From: an uncultured Bacteroides sp.
GTDB taxonomy: Bacteria; Bacteroidota; Bacteroidia; Bacteroidales; Bacteroidaceae
Reading direction: 5' to 3'
NCBI GenBank assembly: GCA_900544075.1
Contig: UQTJ01000001.1
Location: forward strand, 251,573-315,572
Length of the DNA: 64,000 nucleotides
The translations under genes were made by a program, and so were the position numbers. Positions within the stretch are counted from its first letter, which is position 1. Each line of letters starts with the position of its first letter. The notes beneath the pieces are model-generated. The model made no database searches and was not told where the DNA came from. It saw nothing but the letters and a program-made list of their open reading frames with translations. Shown piece after piece: positions 56,951 to 64,000 of the stretch.

Positions 56951-56996
56951 GAGTGCACTATATTCTCAAAAGGGTATACAGGTGTTGTACAGCATA
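56951..56996 (-). promoter_or_regulatory. 46-bp operator-like element, copy B
   Basis: This is the second copy of the element at 54482-54527 (four substitutions, no gaps). It lies between the GH130-MFS operon and the divergent HTCS gene, so it could also affect HTCS expression. Confidence 0.72.
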
Positions 56997-57000
56997 TTTT

Positions 57001-57008
57001 TATCTTTG
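57001..57008 (+). promoter_or_regulatory. -7 promoter box for mannoside HTCS
   Basis: TATCTTTG matches TAnnTTTG, 31 bases before the ATG at 57040. A second TATCTTTG at 57029-57036 is too close to the ATG to be the main box. Confidence 0.45.
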
Positions 57009-57039
57009 TTTTCTTATTTTTCCTCTCTATCTTTGCAAC

Positions 57040-60000
57040 ATGATTATACGAAAACACTCATATTTACGTTACATCTGCATCCTTATTTATTCATGCCTGA
57101 TGCCTGCTTTATTACATTCGCAGAATGTAGTAAAACAGATTTCCAATGCGGATGGATTATCCAATAATTCGGTGAATTGTTTCCTCGAAGATTCGGAACA
57201 TACGCTTTGGGTAGGGACATGGGACGGATTAAATGCATATAACGGTCGTAGCTTCAAAACCTATTCTTATAATAAAAAGGATGCAGGGTCTATCAGCAAT
57301 AATGTCATCTGGCAGATTATCGAGCAGAGCGACTCTATCCTGTGGGTATCTACGGACTATGGGGTGAACCGGTGGAAACGTTCTACCCAACAGTTTACTC
57401 CTTATTATTTAGGTACACAGAATAATCCGCCGAAACAGGAGAAGTCATTTCTGCTGGGTATCACTTCCGGCAAGCATATTATCTGTTATGTGAAAGAGCA
57501 GGGTCTATTCTGTTTCGATGACCGGAAACAGGAGTTTGTTTCCTTGAAGAATGACCTGCCTGATGACATCAGGAACTTCGTCATTGATTCCAAAGACCGG
57601 ATATTCTTTCTCACAGGACATGGACAATTATTGCATTATCAACTGACTGTCCGCAACTCCTGTCCCGAACTCTCGTTTAAAGAAGAAATCAGGCACTGTG
57701 CCCCCGTTTCCAATATTTATCTTTCCCAGGACTGCCTTATCATTAACGATGACAGGACGCTGACTGTTTCACAAGATAACCGTATATTGGACAGTATAAA
57801 TATTCCGGAGAACAAGACTGTATCACAAGCTATCTGCCACGGTGAATATCTCCTTATCAGCTTTATCGAGGGGGGATGCATCAGATATAATCTTGAAAAT
57901 GGGACTTCAACGGAATTACTCCAATTGCCGGAGAAAGCTTCCATTTTCACTATTTATATCGGCTCGCAGAATATCCTTTGGGTAGGTACGGACGGACAAG
58001 GGATATTGGAAGTCTATGAACACAGTTCGCCTTTCCATACCGTAAAAACGAATTATCCTGTCCGCTGTTTTTGTGAGGAAGACAATGGCAATATACTCGT
58101 AGGAACAAAAGGAGAAGGTATCCTGCTGCTCGACAAGCAGGAACGGGGAGTCACCCCCTATCTTTCAACGGGCAACGGGTTAATCTCCAACTCCGTTTAT
58201 ACTATCCGCAAAAATATGTCCGGGGATATATTCATCGGAACCGAAGGGGAGGGTATCAATTATATTCCACTCAATGGCAGCCAGGTGAAAAAACTAGGTA
58301 TTCCTGCTGAATATTCTGCTTTCAGGGCAGTGTACAGTATCTTGTTCACCCATAACGATTCACTTTTATGGTTGGGGACTTCCGGTTACGGACTTATCAA
58401 GCTGAGCCTGCAAAGGGAAGGAAAAAGTTATAGAGTAACGGACATGAAACAATATAAATCTCCCGGCCCTTCTTCGCCAAGCAATAATACCATTTATTCG
58501 ATTATTGCCGGATACGATGAGAATGAACTTTGGCTAGGCACGCGAGGGGGCGGAATTAATAAGTTCGATATCGCGTCCGAACGTTTCCGGCAGATGAGTG
58601 AGATAGCCCCCGGCTTGTCCCTGACTAACAATGACGTGATTTATCTGACTAAAGGAGATTCTGCCAGTATCTGGATAGGTACCAGTTATGGTCTTAACCG
58701 ATTGTTCCCGACAGCCACACCGCCTTCCATCATTGAATATACGGATAATAACGGATTGCCCAATAATACGATTCACGGCATCCTGAAAGATGAGAACGGG
58801 AATATTTGGGCAAGCACCAATCAAGGTATCTCCTTTATCGACTTGCCCTCGGGAAAAATTACCAATTATTCCTCAAGAAACGGGCTGCAAAACGACGAAT
58901 TTTCTGATGGGGCTATTTTTAAGGACAAAGCCGGATGGCTGTATTTCGGCGGAGTCTGCGGGTTGAACTATTTCGACGAGAACAAGATACGTTTGCGGGA
59001 ACATATCGCATCGTTAAGCCTGAACAGCCTGAAGATAAACAATACAAGCCAGAATATCTACGAACGTATCCGTAATCATACGCTCCGGCTGGACTACGAC
59101 GAGCCTTATATTACTTTGGGATTTGCCGCACATGATTTTATCAACAATGAGAATTGTGAGTTCAGCTACCGCATTATCGAATTTGCCGACGAATGGATTT
59201 ACAATGAGAATAACCCGAATATCGTTATCACCAAACTGCCGCCGGGAAAATATAAACTGGAAGTAAAATGCACCAATGGCGACCGGGTATGGAGCAACGA
59301 AATCTATTCCCTCAATTTGGACATCGCTTACCCCTGGTGGCTCAGTATCACCGCTTTTATTATTTATTTTATCCTGATTGCCATTGCTATCTATATCACG
59401 CAATCCGTCATCAAGAATAGAATTCGGCTAAACCGTCAGATTCTACTGGAACATATCGAAAAACAAAACCAGCAACGTATCCATGAATCGAAGTTGAACT
59501 TCTTCACGAATGTGGCACACGAGTTTTTCACTCCGTTGACACTGATATACGGCCCGGCACAGCACTTGCTGGAGAAGGCAGACCTTGACAGTTATACAAA
59601 AAGATATATCTACATCATCAAGAACAATGCCGACCGGATGCAGAAGCTTATCAACGAACTGATGGAGTTCCGAAAAGCAGAAGCGGGACATACGGCTATC
59701 TATGCTGAAAAAGTGGATATTCAGTTACTCGTCGATTATGTATCGGACAACTATACCGAAATTGCCGAAGAAAACAAGATAGACTTCAGCTTCAAAAGCA
59801 AAGAAGTATCATCCTTTACAACAGACCGGAATGCACTAGAAAAAATAATATTCAATTTGACTTCCAACGCATTCAAATATACGCCGTCCGGCGGATATAT
59901 CCGTGCTGAAATACGGAAGAATGTTACTGACGGGACATTGCATTTCCAAATCCGAAACTCGGGCAAGGGGCTGACTGAGAAACAAATGAGTGAAATATTC

Positions 60001-61020
60001 AGCCGGTTCAAGATTTTTGAGAGTAGTAACCTGAAACATGCGGGAAGCACCGGAGTCGGTCTGAATCTGACCAAGAGCCTGACGGAGTTATTGGGTGGAG
60101 AAATCAACGTAGGAAGTGCATTGGGAGAGTATGTAGAATTCAATGTATCTCTACCGTCCATGCACGTGAATTCCGGAAAAGAAAGTCAGCCGGCAGAAGA
60201 AGAGATAGAAGCCAGTGAAATGCTTTTTGTCCCTAAACAAAAGGACATTAGTATATTGATTGTAGAAGATGAAAAGAATATCCGCGAACTTCTGAAAGAT
60301 ATCCTGCTTCCTTACTACCAAGTTCGGGAAGCAGCCGACGGGGAAGAGGCGCTGAAAGAAATCGAACAGAAACAGCCAAATATTATTATCAGCGATGTAT
60401 TGATGCCCAGGCTGGACGGCATCACTCTGACGGATATATTGAAAGCCAACGAGCGGACTGCCCACATTCCGATTATCCATATCTCTGCCAAGAACTCCAT
60501 CGAAGACCAGATTAACGCTTACAATCATGGAACGGACTTATATATCCCCAAACCTTTCCATCCGAGACATGTATTGAGCGCGGTAGAGAATATGATTAAT
60601 AAATACTCTCTGATGAAAGAGTATTTCAAATCCAGCCGTTCCTCTCTCATCGTAAGGGATGGAATCACCATGCATAAAGAGGATGAGCTGTTACTGGACA
60701 AGATTATCAAATTCATTGAAGATAATATTGATGACGAATCCATAAACCCGGATTCTCTCGCAGACTTTATAGGAGTAAGCAAAGCGGGATTGTACCGTAA
60801 ACTCAAAGAATTGACGGAAAAGACACCAAGCGAATTTGTCCGTACCATCCGCCTGAAATATGCAGCGGGACTATTAAAGACCACCAAACTCACCGTTACT
60901 GAGATTATGTATAAATCGGGCTTCTCAAACAAGTCTTATTTCTACCGGGAGTTTGCCAAGTTATACAACACTTCTCCCAAAGAATACAGGAGCGGACAGA
61001 CAGAAGAAAAAGATACTTAA
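57040..61020 (+). CDS. Hybrid two-component system sensor/regulator (mannoside HTCS)
   Basis: I place the start at the ATG at 57040, where a signal/anchor segment begins; the open frame extends upstream through operator DNA only. The 1326-residue protein has two reg_prop propellers (about 30-650), a Y_Y_Y domain (about 680-750) and a transmembrane segment (SITAFIIYFILIAIAIYI, near 770). The kinase domain has His827, but the H-box reads HEFFTP with Phe830 in place of the usual Arg, and the G1 box reads NSGKG with Asn973 in place of Asp. The receiver has Asp1119 in SDVLMP and the AraC-type end has GFSNKSYFYREF. It is encoded 24 bases before EEP 3 on the same strand. It probably controls the locus through the 46-bp elements. 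Confidence 0.93.
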   Translation: MIIRKHSYLRYICILIYSCLMPALLHSQNVVKQISNADGLSNNSVNCFLEDSEHTLWVGTWDGLNAYNGRSFKTYSYNKKDAGSISNNVIWQIIEQSDSILWVSTDYGVNRWKRSTQQFTPYYLGTQNNPPKQEKSFLLGITSGKHIICYVKEQGLFCFDDRKQEFVSLKNDLPDDIRNFVIDSKDRIFFLTGHGQLLHYQLTVRNSCPELSFKEEIRHCAPVSNIYLSQDCLIINDDRTLTVSQDNRILDSINIPENKTVSQAICHGEYLLISFIEGGCIRYNLENGTSTELLQLPEKASIFTIYIGSQNILWVGTDGQGILEVYEHSSPFHTVKTNYPVRCFCEEDNGNILVGTKGEGILLLDKQERGVTPYLSTGNGLISNSVYTIRKNMSGDIFIGTEGEGINYIPLNGSQVKKLGIPAEYSAFRAVYSILFTHNDSLLWLGTSGYGLIKLSLQREGKSYRVTDMKQYKSPGPSSPSNNTIYSIIAGYDENELWLGTRGGGINKFDIASERFRQMSEIAPGLSLTNNDVIYLTKGDSASIWIGTSYGLNRLFPTATPPSIIEYTDNNGLPNNTIHGILKDENGNIWASTNQGISFIDLPSGKITNYSSRNGLQNDEFSDGAIFKDKAGWLYFGGVCGLNYFDENKIRLREHIASLSLNSLKINNTSQNIYERIRNHTLRLDYDEPYITLGFAAHDFINNENCEFSYRIIEFADEWIYNENNPNIVITKLPPGKYKLEVKCTNGDRVWSNEIYSLNLDIAYPWWLSITAFIIYFILIAIAIYITQSVIKNRIRLNRQILLEHIEKQNQQRIHESKLNFFTNVAHEFFTPLTLIYGPAQHLLEKADLDSYTKRYIYIIKNNADRMQKLINELMEFRKAEAGHTAIYAEKVDIQLLVDYVSDNYTEIAEENKIDFSFKSKEVSSFTTDRNALEKIIFNLTSNAFKYTPSGGYIRAEIRKNVTDGTLHFQIRNSGKGLTEKQMSEIFSRFKIFESSNLKHAGSTGVGLNLTKSLTELLGGEINVGSALGEYVEFNVSLPSMHVNSGKESQPAEEEIEASEMLFVPKQKDISILIVEDEKNIRELLKDILLPYYQVREAADGEEALKEIEQKQPNIIISDVLMPRLDGITLTDILKANERTAHIPIIHISAKNSIEDQINAYNHGTDLYIPKPFHPRHVLSAVENMINKYSLMKEYFKSSRSSLIVRDGITMHKEDELLLDKIIKFIEDNIDDESINPDSLADFIGVSKAGLYRKLKELTEKTPSEFVRTIRLKYAAGLLKTTKLTVTEIMYKSGFSNKSYFYREFAKLYNTSPKEYRSGQTEEKDT

Positions 61021-61044
61021 TAACCATCTAACAATAAAGAAACA

Positions 61045-61914
61045 ATGAGAAAACTTTTTATTGTATTGGCGCTCTGCGGTGTGTCAATAATGAATGCGCA
61101 GCAACTGAATGTCGCTTCTTATAATGTACGAAACAGTAACCCGAACGATGCCAAAGCCGGAAACGGCTGGGAACAGCGTTGCCCGGTACTCACCCAGTTA
61201 ATCACCTTTCATAACTTCGATATATTCGGAGCGCAGGAAGTGAAACATAACCAACTGGAAGATATGTTGAATGCCCTGCCGCAATACAGCTATATAGGCG
61301 TAGGACGGGATGACGGGAAAACGAAAGGGGAATATGCGCCTATCTTCTACCGGAAGGATAAATTCAAGCTACTCAAATCCGGGAATTTTTGGTTATCGGA
61401 AGATACCTCGAAGCCGAATAAAGGATGGGATGCAGCCTATACCCGCATCTGTACATGGGGAGAATTCAAGGATATTACAGGCAAGTTCAGATTCTGGTTC
61501 TTTAACCTGCACATGGACCATATCGGAGTAGTGGCACGTCGCGAAAGTGCCAGGTTAGTTATCAGCAAGATTAAAGAGATGTGTGGCAAAGACCCCGTCA
61601 TACTCACTGGAGATTTCAATGTAGACCAGACCAGCGAAAGCTATCAAGTACTTCATGAATCCGGAATATTATCAGACTCTTATGAGGTCGCGCAACTGAG
61701 ATATGCAACTAATGGAACATGTGCGGGATGGAATCCGAACACATATACTCCCAACCGTATCGACCATATCTTCGTTACTAAAAACTTCGCTGTTGAAAAG
61801 TACGGAGTACTGACAGATACTTACCGAATTAAGAATGAAGCTACTGGAAAGTATGAAGCACGCATCCCTTCAGACCATTTTCCGGTGAAGGCGGTATTGA
61901 AATATACCAAGTAA
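61045..61914 (+). CDS. Exported endonuclease/exonuclease/phosphatase-fold enzyme (EEP 3)
   Basis: This 289-residue EEP protein has a signal peptide (residues 1-18, ending MNAQ) and no lipobox. Motifs are complete: ASYNVRNSN, GAQEVKHNQ, LHMDH, TGDFNVD and SDHFPV. It belongs to a different EEP branch from the two enzymes at 44247 and 46500, with an RRESARLVISKI helix and an NRIDHIFV strand. It starts 24 bases after the HTCS stop and probably shares its transcript, which is unusual because PUL regulators are often expressed alone. A phosphodiesterase or phosphatase acting on a glycan phosphate is inferred. The 321 bases downstream (61915-62235) hold only a hairpin terminator. Confidence 0.88.
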   Translation: MRKLFIVLALCGVSIMNAQQLNVASYNVRNSNPNDAKAGNGWEQRCPVLTQLITFHNFDIFGAQEVKHNQLEDMLNALPQYSYIGVGRDDGKTKGEYAPIFYRKDKFKLLKSGNFWLSEDTSKPNKGWDAAYTRICTWGEFKDITGKFRFWFFNLHMDHIGVVARRESARLVISKIKEMCGKDPVILTGDFNVDQTSESYQVLHESGILSDSYEVAQLRYATNGTCAGWNPNTYTPNRIDHIFVTKNFAVEKYGVLTDTYRIKNEATGKYEARIPSDHFPVKAVLKYTK

Positions 61915-62141
61915 GCAAAGCAGAATTCGAAATGATAATATAAGCCTGTCAATGTTCTATTTTTAATATTCTGTTGGGAAATAGCTAGTTAGAAAATAAC
62001 TAACCAGAAAATAAACTGCATAAATAAATGCATGAGCATACAAAAAATAGCCTAATATTGCATAAGACCAAACAAGATATGCATCTTTCTCTATTCGGAA
62101 ATATTGCTGTCCGATAAAACTTTTTAAGCGCAGACCAAATT

Positions 62142-62172
62142 AGGGCTGGCACCTATTGCAGGAGTCAGCCCT
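62142..62172 (+). terminator. Terminator hairpin after HTCS-EEP operon
   Basis: AGGGCTG at 62142-62148 pairs with CAGCCCT at 62166-62172, followed by a T-rich stretch. Between 61915 and here I see only AT-rich DNA with a small TAGTTAG dyad. Confidence 0.6.
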
Positions 62173-62235
62173 TTGTGGTTATTTTGAAGTCGCTAAACTA
62201 AAATGAATAACCATGGGTAAAAGTACACATTTTCT

Positions 62236-63919
62236 CCTGACTTCATCACTTTTGTTCGCCATCATATAGCGCAGAATGAAAATCAGCAAATTACGTAAAA
62301 TAATTGGGTGGTTTTGGGTGGCGCAAGCAGAAAAAGTGTACTTTTGTACCATTTATGTACAAAAGAAACATAACCGTTCTGGCTCTACAAGTGTGGTGGT
62401 TGTCAGCAAAGCGAGTGGAAAGTATAAAGAAATAAAATCATTTGGTTCTTCTATATCCAAAGAGGGGATAGATTCATTGTGTGAGCAGGCAGCCACATGG
62501 ATACGTTCGTTCGGTTACCAGCAGGAACTTGATTTCGATGACCGCAAGGGAAAAGAAGTCGAGGAGACGAAGCGTTTTCTCAGCAATATCGATAACGTGT
62601 TGATCAACGGCACTCAGCTTCTCCTTAATCAAATCTATGACAATATTGGTTTCAACCGCATACCTGATGAGATTCTGCGTCATCTGGTAATCGCGAGGGT
62701 GTCTCAACCCGGAAGCAAACTTGCCACAGTGGATTACTTGAAGTCATACTACGATGAAGATGTTGACCTCAACCACATCTACCGCTACATGGACAAGCTC
62801 TACAATACCCAGATGGAGCTTGCGCATCAAATCAGCGTAGAGCACACCCGGAAACTGTTCGGGGACAAGATTGGACTGATTTTTTATGATGTCACCACGC
62901 TCTACTTTGAGACCGGAGATACGGATGTACTGCGTGAGCCGGGCTTTTCAAAGGATGGCAAGACGGCAGAGTCACAGGTTGTACTCGGTCTGCTGGTATC
63001 AGAAGGAGACTATCCCCTTTCATACTCTCTGTTAAACGGCAGCCAGTACGAGGGTTTCACCATGATCCCGATGATAGATGACTTCAAGCAGCGGTTCACA
63101 CTTGGTGATGATTTTGTTGTGGTGGCAGACTCCGGCTTGATGAACAAGGACAATGTCACCTTGCTGCAGGAGGCCGGTTACAAGTACATCATAGGAGCCC
63201 GAATCAAGAGTGAAAGTGCAAGCGTGAAGCAATGGATTCTATCACAGGAGAAGACAGACAAAGCCTGCTACAGCTACAGGCGTGAGAATGGAGAACGACT
63301 TGTCGTCAGCTATTCCGACAAACGTGCGAAGAAGGATGCCTACAACCGTGACCGTGGCATTGCCCGATTGAGGAAAGCCTACAAGAGCGGACGCATTACA
63401 AAGAATCAGGTGAACAAGCGTGGCTACAACAAGTTTCTTGAAATCAGCAAGGACATAGAGGTTGTCATCAGTGAGGAGAAGATTGCAGAGGACTGCAAGT
63501 GGGACGAGCTCAAGGGCTATATTACCAATACAGATCTTGACGCAGAGCGTGTCATTGCCGGGTATCATGGACTTTGGGTAGTGGAACGTGCATTCCGTAT
63601 TTCAAAAGGAACTCTGGAAATGCGTCCGATGTTCCACTTTACGGAACGTAGGATAGAGGCACATGTATGCATTTGCTTCATCGCCTACAAAGTATATAAG
63701 GAACTGGAGCGACTCATTGCCGTCAACAAGATTGGGATGAGTGTCGACAAGGTGATTGATGCAGCAAAAACTATCACCACAATAAAGGTCAGGTTACCCG
63801 AAAACGGTTCTTTCTTTACAAAAACTCTCTTCCTGACAGAGAAGCACCTTGCCATAAAGCCACTTTTTGACCTTTCTAACAGCGAATCTTAATTTGGGTG
63901 GCGCATTGACGAAGTCAGG
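62236..63919 (+). mobile_element. IS1634-type insertion sequence
   Basis: CCTGACTTCATCA at 62236-62248 and TGACGAAGTCAGG at 63907-63919 form terminal inverted repeats with one mismatch in 13, enclosing one transposase gene. The element is about 1.68 kb, normal for the family. A 13-base direct repeat, TTTGGGTGGCGCA, also lies near both ends (62313-62325 and 63893-63905). I could not find a clear target duplication in the flanks. The ends are inferred from the repeats only. Confidence 0.75.
62276..63892 (+). CDS. IS4-superfamily (IS1634-type) transposase
   Basis: This 538-residue DDE transposase moves the element. The catalytic acids can be placed as Asp in FYDVTTLYFE, Asp in VVADSGLM and Glu in WVVERAFRISKG, the last in the YREK-type arrangement of the IS4 superfamily. 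The N-terminal region to about residue 110 and a Lys/Arg-rich stretch near 345-400 fit the family. The start at 62276 is 40 bases inside the left end; the first 25 or so residues look unlike the rest, so translation could begin slightly later at a GTG. The reading frame is intact, so the element may still be active. It lies just beyond the mannoside locus. Confidence 0.9.
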   Translation: MKISKLRKIIGWFWVAQAEKVYFCTIYVQKKHNRSGSTSVVVVSKASGKYKEIKSFGSSISKEGIDSLCEQAATWIRSFGYQQELDFDDRKGKEVEETKRFLSNIDNVLINGTQLLLNQIYDNIGFNRIPDEILRHLVIARVSQPGSKLATVDYLKSYYDEDVDLNHIYRYMDKLYNTQMELAHQISVEHTRKLFGDKIGLIFYDVTTLYFETGDTDVLREPGFSKDGKTAESQVVLGLLVSEGDYPLSYSLLNGSQYEGFTMIPMIDDFKQRFTLGDDFVVVADSGLMNKDNVTLLQEAGYKYIIGARIKSESASVKQWILSQEKTDKACYSYRRENGERLVVSYSDKRAKKDAYNRDRGIARLRKAYKSGRITKNQVNKRGYNKFLEISKDIEVVISEEKIAEDCKWDELKGYITNTDLDAERVIAGYHGLWVVERAFRISKGTLEMRPMFHFTERRIEAHVCICFIAYKVYKELERLIAVNKIGMSVDKVIDAAKTITTIKVRLPENGSFFTKTLFLTEKHLAIKPLFDLSNSES

Positions 63920-63923
63920 TCAT

Positions 63924-63960
63924 GGGAAGAAGGTTTTCGTAATCAGTTCTTCCCTTTTTT
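63924..63960 (+). terminator. Terminator hairpin right of the IS
   Basis: GGGAAGAA at 63924-63931 pairs with TTCTTCCC at 63947-63954, followed by six T. It begins 5 bases after the IS end. The last 40 bases of the window show no supportable gene. Confidence 0.65.
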
Positions 63961-64000
63961 AATTCTCTTAGCAGCTTGCAGAAGTAATCCCTGAAGGAGA

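Noticed and set aside
63943..64000. Possible C-terminus of a minus-strand gene (about 19 codons, LLQAAKRIKKG) at the window end
   Set aside because: Too short to judge, and its stop falls inside the terminator hairpin; the next bases outside the window would decide.

Overview
This is Bacteroidales DNA, most likely Bacteroides or Phocaeicola. The evidence is three SusC/SusD pairs, three hybrid two-component regulators (HTCS), a SusR-type regulator, many lipoproteins, and repeated promoter -7 boxes of the form TAnnTTTG. Nearly all of the window is glycan-harvesting DNA: three polysaccharide utilisation loci (PULs), a stand-alone heparin lyase, a few unrelated genes and one insertion sequence. 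I cannot fix the species from sequence alone.

Layout. (1) 1-1394: the 5' part of cysS, minus strand. (2) 1527-20742: an arabinan PUL. The minus-strand arm runs HTCS, SusC, SusD, surface glycan-binding lipoprotein, then two GH43 endo-arabinanase-like enzymes. A divergent plus-strand arm has a GH43 and two GH51 arabinofuranosidases. Both arms carry the same promoter layout, a pair of 12-bp direct repeats 21 bp apart just upstream of a -7 box. (3) 20743-27931: a striking 22-bp-periodic dyad array, a second HTCS without its own SusC/D pair, tatA, and a heparinase II (PL21). (4) 27959-40217: an AT-rich dextran-type PUL with GH97, GH66 dextranase, a SusE/F-like lipoprotein with four tandem binding modules, SusD, SusC and a SusR-like regulator. 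(5) 40312-44009: a BtuB-like TonB-dependent receptor, a perfect 21-bp inverted repeat, and an alkaline phosphatase. (6) 44097-61914: a mannoside PUL that looks like an imported block. It begins beside a C-terminal AraC-type gene remnant and ends near an IS1634-type element. It holds two GH130 enzymes, a SusC/D pair, a DUF3823 lipoprotein, an IPT/NHL lipoprotein, an MFS transporter, an HTCS and three endonuclease/exonuclease/phosphatase-fold (EEP) enzymes. (7) 62236-63919: the insertion sequence, followed by a terminator hairpin.

How the genes work together. In each PUL, surface lipoproteins capture and cut the glycan, SusC/SusD import oligosaccharides, exported enzymes finish the digestion, and an inner-membrane sensor switches on transcription. 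The arabinan and dextran loci match known designs. The mannoside locus is the best candidate for something undescribed. It pairs an exported GH130 lacking the phosphorylase-type His-Arg with a cytoplasmic GH130 that has it, adds three exported phosphodiesterase-fold enzymes, and has no alpha-mannanase or alpha-mannosidase. That combination suggests a phosphate-linked beta-mannoside substrate. Two transcription units of this locus share a near-identical 46-bp element placed exactly 19 bp from their -7 boxes, a likely operator for the local HTCS.
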